This document shows positions 53,232 through 60,497 of a stretch of DNA of 64,000 bases, piece by piece; positions within the stretch are counted from its first letter, which is position 1; every line of letters starts with the position of its first letter. The notes beneath the pieces were generated by a model. The model had not been told where the DNA came from. It did not search any database and saw only the letters and a program-made list of their open reading frames with translations. This DNA is from JABDGV01 sp964577935 (GTDB lineage Bacteria; Chlamydiota; Chlamydiia; Chlamydiales; FEN-1388), in assembly GCA_964577935.1 (NCBI GenBank), contig CAZOAJ010000002.1:62001-126000 (forward strand), written 5' to 3'. A program made the translations under genes and the position numbers.

Positions 53232-54266
53232 CTATTTTAATTCCTCTGGCATATCAAATTCTGCAATAAAAATTTGACAAGTTTTATCGCTTCCTCGCTT
53301 CGAGGTCCACATGAGCTTGTCTCCTTGTCTATTAAAAACAGGAATCCCATCAAAGCCAATCGAGTTAGTCAATCGATGCTCGGCTCCTGTTCGAATATTT
53401 TTAAGATATATCTCATACCGGTCATGTCCATGAAGTGATGTTGTATAAGCAATAACATCGCCTTGCGGATGCCAATAAGGAGCCCAATTAACTTCTGCGT
53501 TATTTGTTATCTGAAAAAGACCTGTTCCATCCGTATTTATGCAGTAGATTTGCAGGTAGTGACGCTTAATACGATCACTTCGAAACAATATTTTCTTTCC
53601 ATCCGGAGAGAAGAAGGGGCCACCATTATAGCAGTCTTTGGTCCTGGTTACCTGATACACATCCGACCCATCGGAATTCATTGTATAGATATTCATGTAG
53701 CCATCACGGTTACTTGCAAACACAATTTTGCTCCCATCAGGCGAATAAGCACATTCTGCTGAATAACTTGCACCCGATGTAAGAGGAATAAGGTTTGTTC
53801 CATCCAGGTCTGCTTCGTAGATATTCATATAGGAGGTAAAATCCCAAGTATATTCAGAACCCTCTCTTTTATAGCCAGGAGCCGAAAGTGGAGTGCTTAG
53901 AACAGGGTCTTCATGACTTGAAGCAAAAATAATTTTTGTTCCATCTGGTTTAAAGTTAGCACATGTACATGCCCCCTTTCCTGTACTGACCATAACAGGC
54001 GCTCGATCGGCCAACACAAGGTCAAGAGTATAAATTTGATATTGTTTTTGGCCTGAAGGAACAGCTTGAAAGATAATTGAATCTCCATCCGGTGAAAAAT
54101 AGGCTTCACCCGCCTTTTCAAAACCCATCGAGGAGTAGGTAATCTGCTGAATATTTCTTAATGATTGCTCGTTCATCCCTTGATCAATTGGATAGATCGA
54201 GGAATATACATCGGATGATGCAACGGCATAGACGAATATAGTAAAAATCTTTAAAAATGATTCCAT
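53232..54266 (-). CDS. TolB-like WD40/PD40 beta-propeller protein
   Basis: A ~344-aa protein from ATG 54266 (MESFLKIFTIFVYAVASSDVYS, a signal peptide); the longer frame would hide it. Six PD40 repeats are visible: YFSPDGDSIIF, NFKPDGTKIIF, AYSPDGSKIVF, FFSPDGKKILF, WHPQGDVIAY and FNRQGDKLMW, each followed by a Y-x-I-Y-like strand. It has no TolB N-terminal domain and no Pal/Tol neighbours, so it is a free-standing exported propeller. First gene of the cluster and divergent from the channel-like gene. Confidence 0.8.
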   Translation of the reverse strand: MESFLKIFTIFVYAVASSDVYSSIYPIDQGMNEQSLRNIQQITYSSMGFEKAGEAYFSPDGDSIIFQAVPSGQKQYQIYTLDLVLADRAPVMVSTGKGACTCANFKPDGTKIIFASSHEDPVLSTPLSAPGYKREGSEYTWDFTSYMNIYEADLDGTNLIPLTSGASYSAECAYSPDGSKIVFASNRDGYMNIYTMNSDGSDVYQVTRTKDCYNGGPFFSPDGKKILFRSDRIKRHYLQIYCINTDGTGLFQITNNAEVNWAPYWHPQGDVIAYTTSLHGHDRYEIYLKNIRTGAEHRLTNSIGFDGIPVFNRQGDKLMWTSKRGSDKTCQIFIAEFDMPEELK

Positions 54267-54300
54267 TGATACGTATCTTCTTTTCGTGAGGGTTACTCTT

Positions 54301-54654
54301 ATGTTTGAAAAAGAGGGATCACCTCTACTCCCAAAAAGACAATTTTTCAAGAGAGTTTTTTACAGTTTCATCCTAGCGATAGCAATAGTTGTTGTTTCCG
54401 TACTCATAGGGATGTTTGGATATCGATTTTTTGAAGATACTCCCTGGATTAATGCCTTTTTAGATTCGACCATGACTGTCTCAGGCGTCGGTGCGTTTTC
54501 TGAACTTCGAACAAGTGGCGGAAAAATCTTTGCCGGACTCTTCGCTCTTTATGGAAGTTTTGTTCTTGTTGTAACGGTTTCGATTGTTCTTGCACCGATT
54601 ATTCATCGCCTACTTCACTCATTTCACGCAGACGATGATGGAGATCCTGGATGA
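54301..54654 (+). CDS. Two-TM ion-channel-like protein with altered selectivity filter
   Basis: A 117-aa protein (ATG 54301) with two membrane helices (FYSFILAIAIVVVSVLIGMFGY and AGLFALYGSFVLVVTVSIVLAPI). Between them lies a P-loop-like stretch, DSTMTVSGVGAFSELRTSGGKIFAG. The layout is that of two-TM potassium channels (Ion_trans_2), but the TVGYG filter is replaced by TVSGVG. After TM2 comes APIIHRLLHSFH, common in this small-channel group. Ion conduction is uncertain. The gene begins 34 bp from the divergent TolB-like gene. Confidence 0.6.
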   Translation: MFEKEGSPLLPKRQFFKRVFYSFILAIAIVVVSVLIGMFGYRFFEDTPWINAFLDSTMTVSGVGAFSELRTSGGKIFAGLFALYGSFVLVVTVSIVLAPIIHRLLHSFHADDDGDPG

Positions 54655-55013
54655 GTAAAAGAGTGTGTTATAGCAGCAATTTGTTAAAATGGAGCTATTA
54701 ATTAAAAATTAAATTATTAATAGATTTCAATATCTCCTCTTCATTTACTATTTCCTGCCTGAAAACGAGGGAGTAGCCATTCAAGAAAAATTCTCTCAAT
54801 ACCCGTTTTCGATAAATCCTGTTTTTTCTTGGTGATGCAGCTATTAAACTTTCATAGTTCGGTTCTGAAAGAAACTTTCACATATATCACAGCAATAAAG
54901 ATTCTTTATAATTGATAGGTAACAAGCTTATATTGTGGTATACTGACTTTCTATAAATACTTTGTATAATATTAATATTATTCCTTTCTTTATTTACATT
55001 TAGGGGAGAAATT
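54655..55013 (+). promoter_or_regulatory. Intergenic region with promoter for the RAP-domain gene
   Basis: A 359-bp AT-rich region with no supported gene. A -10-like TATAAT lies at 54965-54970 with CTGACT at 54942-54947 at 17-bp spacing as a weak -35. A strong ribosome site AGGGGAG lies just before ATG 55014. Nothing else is recognisable. Confidence 0.4.
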
Positions 55014-56645
55014 ATGTCTTTTAGCCAACAACTACAAAATGCATCGATTAGGAATATTCCTGTTTCATACGAAGAACAAAATAATACCGTTCCTGTTATA
55101 AAACATAATTTTCAGGAATTTGTATTTAATCGAAATGCAACCCCATTTATTCCAAAATTTTTTCCATATGTTCCTCAAATTGAGCAATATCGCTCGAAAC
55201 AAAATAACAGTAAAAAACAGCTACTTCTCAATAAACCTATAGATGTCTTAGCTCCAACACAACAGAAAACGAAAAATATTCTTGTCAATCATGAGGTCCG
55301 TCAACTTTCATCAGTAAATCCTCAAAAAAATCTCTTGAGCAATTGTAAAAGCACCTCGGCTGATGAAGTATTCGCAACTTTTGATAGTCAACTCAAAGGG
55401 CGGCAATACTATAAAAATATTTCTATTTGTGCTCTGTCCTATCTGAATAAAAAAAATAATAGTTGCGGGTTTCTAAAGAATTTAATCAACAAACTAAGCG
55501 AAAAAATTTTTCAACAGTCAGTGGATAAAGAACATTTATCTGATAAATCGTTTATTACTTTGCTTAAAACAATTCAATCTACAGAAACATACGTACCTGC
55601 AAGGAATGAGGAAACAGCTTTACGAATCATCCTCTTTAAAACTACTCTTTTAGGTCCTCCTTCACTCCAATTTCCATCCTTCGAGCAGACATTAGAAGCT
55701 ATTCAACTGTGTAAACGCGACAGGTCTACAATACTAAGTATCATAGAGGACTGCAGTCTAGATATCCTTCATGAAGCCACATACGAACAACTCAACAAAA
55801 TTTTCTCTACGCTTCTCAACGAACGAATCTATAAATCAGATTTTGTAGAATCTCTTTTATGGGGTGCTTGTGCCCTTATTAAACTGAATAATGAACAAAA
55901 AAATTTTAGCCAAGAAGCTCTAGATCTTTGCTTTTATTCTTTAAAAGTAATGTCCAATTTTGGACATATTCATCAGGATCTCTTCAGAAGCATTGAAGAA
56001 TTTGGCCTTGAAATCTGCTCCTACCTTCCCAAGCTAAAAGGAGTAATTAAACTTTCAGGCGAATTGTTACGTTGCTACGCAGTAATACGCACAAGCGTTG
56101 AAGAGAGCTCGAAGCACGCTCCGTTAGAACTTGAACAACCTGAAAGAATAAAATCGCTCTTTTCTTCATGGCCACATCAAATCGATTCTTCAACTATCAA
56201 CTGTCTCAAACTTTACCAAGAGGCTCATTCAAAAGGACTTATCACCTCTTTTGCACTCGATCTCAACTCAAAGGCTCTTGATAGCGGTGTATCTTTAACC
56301 TGTCCTTCAAGATCGCAATCGATAGTTTGGCAACAGCTCCAAAAATCACTTCCTGAGTACACCTTTAAAACTGAACATCTGATCTGCAGCTGCTTAAGTA
56401 TCGACATTGCAGTTCTTGATAAAAACAATCACCTTCTGATGGCTATCGAGATCGATGGTGATCATCATTTTTTCACCGACACGAGCGGCGAACGGCGTGA
56501 AAGAAAAGTGTCAGGTAAAGATAAATTTCGAGACAAACTTTTGGAAGCCGAGGGATGCAAAATCTACCACATCCCAATTTCCAAATGCACACATCCTGAA
56601 ATAAATGAGGAAATTGAATATATTTCAGAGTTCTTAAGCAAGTAG
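55014..56645 (+). CDS. RAP-domain protein (PD-(D/E)XK-like C-terminus)
   Basis: A 543-aa protein. Residues 1-130 are polar and low in structure. Residues ~130-410 are helical, resembling the helical repeats that precede RAP domains in organellar RNA-binding proteins. The C-terminal ~100 residues are a RAP domain: LSIDIAVLD, AIEIDGDHHFF, a KFRDKLLEAEGCKIYHIPI block, then EEIEYISEFL. RAP domains share the restriction-endonuclease fold and act in RNA processing in mitochondria, plastids and apicomplexans; bacterial copies are known in intracellular bacteria. Role here: RNA binding or cleavage, inferred. A strong SD (AGGGGAG) supports the start. Confidence 0.75.
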   Translation: MSFSQQLQNASIRNIPVSYEEQNNTVPVIKHNFQEFVFNRNATPFIPKFFPYVPQIEQYRSKQNNSKKQLLLNKPIDVLAPTQQKTKNILVNHEVRQLSSVNPQKNLLSNCKSTSADEVFATFDSQLKGRQYYKNISICALSYLNKKNNSCGFLKNLINKLSEKIFQQSVDKEHLSDKSFITLLKTIQSTETYVPARNEETALRIILFKTTLLGPPSLQFPSFEQTLEAIQLCKRDRSTILSIIEDCSLDILHEATYEQLNKIFSTLLNERIYKSDFVESLLWGACALIKLNNEQKNFSQEALDLCFYSLKVMSNFGHIHQDLFRSIEEFGLEICSYLPKLKGVIKLSGELLRCYAVIRTSVEESSKHAPLELEQPERIKSLFSSWPHQIDSSTINCLKLYQEAHSKGLITSFALDLNSKALDSGVSLTCPSRSQSIVWQQLQKSLPEYTFKTEHLICSCLSIDIAVLDKNNHLLMAIEIDGDHHFFTDTSGERRERKVSGKDKFRDKLLEAEGCKIYHIPISKCTHPEINEEIEYISEFLSK

Positions 56646-56676
56646 TATCCACCTTATCTTAAGACATAATCAATAG

Positions 56677-57387
56677 GTGCAGCAGGTGAAGATAGACTCT
56701 CGATCCGTTATCGATCTGACACACATAATTGATCAAAATATTCCGACATGGAACGGAAGCTGCGGATTCCAATTAAGGAATATTCTCAATTACGAGCAGT
56801 GCGAAAAAGGAAAAGAGATTTGTCTCCATGAAATGTCTCTTTCGTGTGGAATTGGAACACACATAGATGCTCCAAGCCACTTTTTTCAATATCAATCGAG
56901 CGTTGACCAACTCTCTCTTTCAAGTTTAATAGGCCCTGCAATCCATCTTGATGTCTCTCACCTTGCTTCAAGCTCATTCAAGCTTAGTGCTCGAGATATC
57001 CAAGCCTTTGAGTTGGAATATGGAAAAATTCCCGCAGACACTCTTATCATTATCAATACAGGATGGAGCCGACTTTGGAATACTCCTGCACAGTATCGCA
57101 ATGCTGATGAAAATGGAATTATGCACTTCCCTTCGGTTTCAAAAGAAGCCGCAGAATATTTACTTGAACGGAATGTCCTTGGAATAGCTATTGATACACT
57201 TTCCCCCGATCTTCCTGAAAGCGACTTCCCAGTTCATAAACTTTTTCTTGGAAATGGAAAATTCATTATAGAAAACGTAGCTCACCCAGACCTCCTCCCA
57301 AAGAAAGGAGCACTAGTCGCCGCTCTCCCAATGAACATTGAAGGGGCTTCAGAGGCCCCCATTAGACTGATTGCATTTCTAGAATAG
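56677..57387 (+). CDS. Cyclase-family (kynurenine formamidase-like) metal hydrolase
   Basis: A 236-aa PF04199 protein. The metal motif HxGTHxDxPxHF is present in the form GIGTHIDAPSHFF (residues ~63-75), with DLTHIIDQNIPTWNGS at the start and LGIAIDTLSPDLPESDFPVHKLFLG (second His) later. The family includes kynurenine formamidase and various ring-opening hydrolases; without kyn genes nearby the substrate is open. GTG start at 56677 or 56686. Followed by a strong bidirectional hairpin. Confidence 0.82.
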   Translation: MQQVKIDSRSVIDLTHIIDQNIPTWNGSCGFQLRNILNYEQCEKGKEICLHEMSLSCGIGTHIDAPSHFFQYQSSVDQLSLSSLIGPAIHLDVSHLASSSFKLSARDIQAFELEYGKIPADTLIIINTGWSRLWNTPAQYRNADENGIMHFPSVSKEAAEYLLERNVLGIAIDTLSPDLPESDFPVHKLFLGNGKFIIENVAHPDLLPKKGALVAALPMNIEGASEAPIRLIAFLE

Positions 57388-57402
57388 AAATAAAACAACT
57401 CG

Positions 57403-57445
57403 ACACCTGATAGATAGCCATTAAGCTGCGCTACCTATCAGGTGT
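57403..57445. terminator. Bidirectional hairpin terminator
   Basis: ACACCTGATAG (57403-57413) pairs with CTATCAGGTGT (57435-57445) and the stem continues as TAGC/GCTA. It lies between the convergent cyclase and lipoprotein genes. Confidence 0.8.
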
Positions 57446-57476
57446 AAAATGTCTGACACAAACAGAACAGGCAGTT

Positions 57477-57872
57477 CTACGAAAGCTCCATTTTAATCAC
57501 ATTCTCTTTTGAATCATAAAATATTTTCACTACAAAAAATTTCTCCTCATCCATGCATGCTTCTACAGGTGTTCCAACAACTTCCCAAACTCCAAGAGTA
57601 CATACATCAAGTGCCCCATGCATCAATGCGCGAGCGGCAGAACCTTTTTCCTTTTTAAACTGATAGGTCTCAACGAGCTCACCGGTAGACAATTTTTCTG
57701 TACTGATAATGGTAGGCCCATATGACAAAACTTGTCCGCGACTTCGAGAAGCTTGAACCTTGTCGATACTTGTACCTGATTTATTAGCTGCCATAACTAC
57801 AGAACAGGAAGTAAAGATCGACATAAAAGCACTTAAAGAGATTATTCCGTTAAACATGAATTTAAATTTCAT
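57477..57872 (-). CDS. Small putative lipoprotein
   Basis: A 131-aa protein from ATG 57872, chosen because AAAGGA lies just upstream. The N-terminus has a signal peptide with FTSCS, a lipobox-like site. The mature part is small and beta-rich (VLSYGPTIIS, VVKIFYDSKENVIKMELS), with a hydrophobic Gly/Ala-rich middle (ALMHGALDVCTLGVWEVVGTPVEA). That middle segment is seen in some small exported bacterial proteins; I cannot name the family. Confidence 0.65.
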   Translation of the reverse strand: MKFKFMFNGIISLSAFMSIFTSCSVVMAANKSGTSIDKVQASRSRGQVLSYGPTIISTEKLSTGELVETYQFKKEKGSAARALMHGALDVCTLGVWEVVGTPVEACMDEEKFFVVKIFYDSKENVIKMELS

Positions 57873-58077
57873 TTTTTGTCCTTTTTTGTGAGAATTATGC
57901 AATTATAATTTCCGATTTTGCAACTAAAAATTATTAATAAATATCTAGTAGCCTTAAATACTTTATATTGTAAATCGCTTGGTATCCTGTAAGGACTGTG
58001 TTTCGTAACTCCCAATAAGCGAAGGACCTAATTAGGTTAACAACCTATTAAAATTTAAAATCAAAAAGAAGAAAAAC

Positions 58078-58089
58078 GGGGGGGGGGGG
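58078..58089 (+). repeat. Poly-G tract (G12)
   Basis: Twelve consecutive G residues in otherwise AT-rich DNA, within the IS remnant, upstream of the transposase fragments. Such tracts are slippage-prone. Confidence 0.95.
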
Positions 58090-58147
58090 CAATTTTATCG
58101 CTACAACAAAAAAACCATCTCTGGATCATGTAAAACGCAACTGAAAA

Positions 58148-58946
58148 AAATATAATCGAGCTCTTATCAATCGTGGAATCATAACTTTTTGGTTTTCAGA
58201 AGATATCCTAAAAAATTGGACCCCAGAAAGGAGGCCCTCAGATTTTCTCTAAATCAGGCCATCATTACCATCTGTACTATCTGTATTTTACGGGGCACCT
58301 TTTCTATCCGTTTTCGCATGACAGAAGGATTGTCAAGATCTGTACTTCTTCTATTAAAGGCTAACACACCCACACCTAGTTATACATGTATCTCTCGCCG
58401 AATGAAAAACCTTGATCTTTCTCATCTAAAATCAAAACGACGACCAGAGATGTCATATTCGATTCGATAGGCTTGAAAATATAAAAGAAAAATCTCCATA
58501 TTGCACTATGTCCGAGTAGCCAAGAGATTATTGTTAGCAAGCTTACTTCTGAAAAAGAAGCTGATTATAAGGTGCTTCCAGAACTATTAATTCAATGCCC
58601 TCAATCGATTAAGCGCGCCTACGGTGATGGTGAATATGACACAACCGGGTGCAGAGAAACGCTTCAATCAAATGAGATTGAGGAGATTATTCCTCCTAAG
58701 CGAAAGGCTAAATCTCACTTTACAGATAAAACAAAAGCTCGTGATGAGACCCTTTTTATTATAGAAGACTTTAGAGAAAATGAAACTGGAAGGTGTATTT
58801 GGAAAAAAGCATCGAATTATCATAGAAGATCTTTGGCAGAAACAGCATGCTCACGCTGGAAGAGATTGCCCAGAGCTGTTCTTCGCAATCGTCTCATCAG
58901 CTCGCAAGCCCCTGAAGTGTCAATAAAATCTTATATTTTAAACTAA
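58148..58946 (+). pseudogene. IS5-family transposase, frameshifted and internally deleted
   Basis: Transposase fragments occur in more than one frame. YNRALINRGIITFWFSEDILKNW (near 58151-58220) is the usual N-terminus. FRMTEGLSRSVLLLL and YTCISRRMKNL follow in a second frame (ORF from 58189 to 58470). DSIGLKI, TSEKEADYKVLPELL and YGDGEYDTTGCRE belong to the core. The C-terminal frame to 58946 ends with IWKKASNYHRRSLAETACSRWKRL, the conserved YREK-like region of IS5 transposases. The middle section with the WRKLH-type block is missing. The gene cannot make a full product. Confidence 0.8.
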
Positions 58947-59134
58947 ATGCTGAAAGTCACGATCTAGTGCAGAAGTTTAATCAATAATAAAAGGCTTTCT
59001 CGAAACGAAACCCACGCATTTACGCCACACAGCCCAATAAAGCCCTAAACTACGTTTAGAAATTAATAAACAAACTGGATGAGAAGAGAAATCTCGCATA
59101 TCATCAACAAAAAAATGAACACCTGAAAACATCC

Positions 59135-59785
59135 ATGAAAACAACAAGCACTTGCAGAAGCTTCTTATTTATCCTCCTCCTTTCCTCTTCAATAGCAGCC
59201 AAAATCAACGCCGCCATGAGCACAACGGATCAGGTCAAAGAACTTTCTCATCGCGCTCAAAAAAATGGATTCATCTGGTTTTCGGATAGCGAACCAGATG
59301 AAGTGACCGCCTTCTTAAGCAATTTTTACAGTCATCAAATGCTCTATAATAACTTTTCTTTTTCATGTGCCGAATCGGCGTATCAAGCACAAAAATTTGT
59401 CCATATTCCTCATATTTTTTATAGATTTCTTTCACTGACTGGTAAAGAGGCATGGCTTGAAGCTGAAGCCAATTTAAACAATCGTAGAGCAGACTGGCCA
59501 TCAGCCCATACAAACACGATGTATGTGATTCTCTTAGAAAAGTTTCAGTCTAATAAGGCTCTTGCGAAAAAACTTCTTGCCACAGGGAATGCATATATTG
59601 TGGAACATTCATCACGGGATTATTACTGGGCCGATGGAGGTGATGGACGCGGGTTTAATAAGCTCGGCCAAATGCTGATGTACGTTCGCCAAAAGCTCAA
59701 TGGCAAAAAACCAAAACAACAAAAAATCCCGCAAAGCTACATCGATTTCATACGAGCGAAAAATAAGATAAGCCAAAACAGATAG
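59135..59785 (+). CDS. NADAR (YbiA-like) family protein with N-terminal signal peptide
   Basis: A 216-aa protein with a NADAR domain at residues ~45-190: FLSNFY, Glu80 in CAESAYQAQKF, RADWPSAHTNTMYVILLEKF, LLATGNAYIVEHSSRDYYW, then DGRGFNKLGQMLMYVR. NADAR proteins are glycosidases; YbiA acts on riboflavin intermediates, and others remove ADP-ribose from guanine. The first 27 residues (SFLFILLLSSSIAAKINAA) are a good Sec signal, which is not expected for a cytosolic NADAR. An internal start at 59216 (MSTTDQ) would remove it, though neither ATG has a clear ribosome site. It stands 100 bp from the IS remnant. Confidence 0.8.
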   Translation: MKTTSTCRSFLFILLLSSSIAAKINAAMSTTDQVKELSHRAQKNGFIWFSDSEPDEVTAFLSNFYSHQMLYNNFSFSCAESAYQAQKFVHIPHIFYRFLSLTGKEAWLEAEANLNNRRADWPSAHTNTMYVILLEKFQSNKALAKKLLATGNAYIVEHSSRDYYWADGGDGRGFNKLGQMLMYVRQKLNGKKPKQQKIPQSYIDFIRAKNKISQNR

Positions 59786-59809
59786 AATCGATATACCTCA
59801 GCAGTCTGG

Positions 59810-60496
59810 TCATAGAGAAATAACAGTTACTTCGAAAATAAGGACTGAATTTGGAGGTACAAGTCCCCCTCTTTTGTAAGCAAGGTTCGGGTGCACGTAG
59901 ATTCGACGTTTTTCTGAAACTCTCATCCCTTGGACACCTTTGGAAAAACCAGCGATAGACTCTAGGATATGGATTCGCAAAGGATTACCGGAATACGTAT
60001 CAGCTATTTCGATTCCTTCAAACGTTTTTGCAGAATAATGCAAAAGTGGTTCTGAAGTCATTTCTATTGTTGCAGCCCCTTCTCCTTCTTGCATTTTTTC
60101 TATATACAGCTCTTTTTCGATAACCTTGGTCATCAATGGGTTATTGGCAAGATCATCAAAAAATTGCTTCGTCTTCAGTAAATTTTCAGCAGCTTTTTTT
60201 TCGAAAATTTCTTCTTGAATTTCCAGAACAACTGCCATTTCGTCCTGTATCCCACTTGACTTCAGCTTTTCAGAAGCTTTGTACTTTTCGATTCCCCTGA
60301 TAATTGCATCGGTATTGTAATTTAGTTTCATCATATCAAGCTGAGTACCAAGCGTATATCCGATCCATTCAGAAAAAAGATCAATCTTCTCTTCAGAGCT
60401 CATTTGTTGGACGCTTTGTTCTGCATGGAGCGAGAATATGATCGGCAGCAAAAGCATGAAACGCATATTCATGAAGCTCATACTCATGAAACTCAT
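59810..60496 (-). CDS. FKBP-type (Mip-like) peptidyl-prolyl isomerase, exported
   Basis: A 228-aa protein with a signal peptide after an odd MSFMSMSFMNMRFM start, a helical N-terminal part (residues ~30-130) as in Mip/FkpA dimerisation domains, and a C-terminal FKBP domain (IEMTSEPLLHYSAKTFEGIEI, SIAGFSKGVQGMRVSEKRRIYVHPNLAYKRGGLVPPNSVLIFEV). Several catalytic-pocket residues are recognisable. Mip-like proteins aid envelope folding and intracellular infection. The ATG at 60496 has AGGAG 9 nt upstream. It is 1 bp from the end of the 60498-61484 gene, so both are on one transcript. Confidence 0.88.
   Translation of the reverse strand: MSFMSMSFMNMRFMLLLPIIFSLHAEQSVQQMSSEEKIDLFSEWIGYTLGTQLDMMKLNYNTDAIIRGIEKYKASEKLKSSGIQDEMAVVLEIQEEIFEKKAAENLLKTKQFFDDLANNPLMTKVIEKELYIEKMQEGEGAATIEMTSEPLLHYSAKTFEGIEIADTYSGNPLRIHILESIAGFSKGVQGMRVSEKRRIYVHPNLAYKRGGLVPPNSVLIFEVTVISL
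60452..60496. repeat. Three 15-bp tandem repeats at the FKBP gene start
   Basis: AAGCATGAAACGCAT (60452-60466), ATTCATGAAGCTCAT (60467-60481) and ACTCATGAAACTCAT (60482-60496). The last ends exactly at the start codon on the minus strand. They encode MSFMS-MSFMN-MRFML, giving several in-frame ATG codons. Confidence 0.9.
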
Positions 60497-60497
60497 A

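Larger units (their letters stand above)
57993..59035 (+). mobile_element. Decayed IS5-family insertion sequence
   Basis: The ends are imperfect inverted repeats: GGACTGTGTTTCGTAA at 57993 and, on the other strand, GGGCTGTGTGGCGTAA at 59035-59020. The 1043-bp length fits IS5/IS903-type elements. Inside is a broken transposase and a 12-G tract. I see no clear target duplication next to the ends. Confidence 0.7.

Noticed and set aside
58030..58060. Palindrome CCTAATTAGG and neighbouring GTTAACAACCTATTAA as an attachment site
   Set aside because: It lies inside the IS remnant near its left end and has no second copy or integrase nearby.
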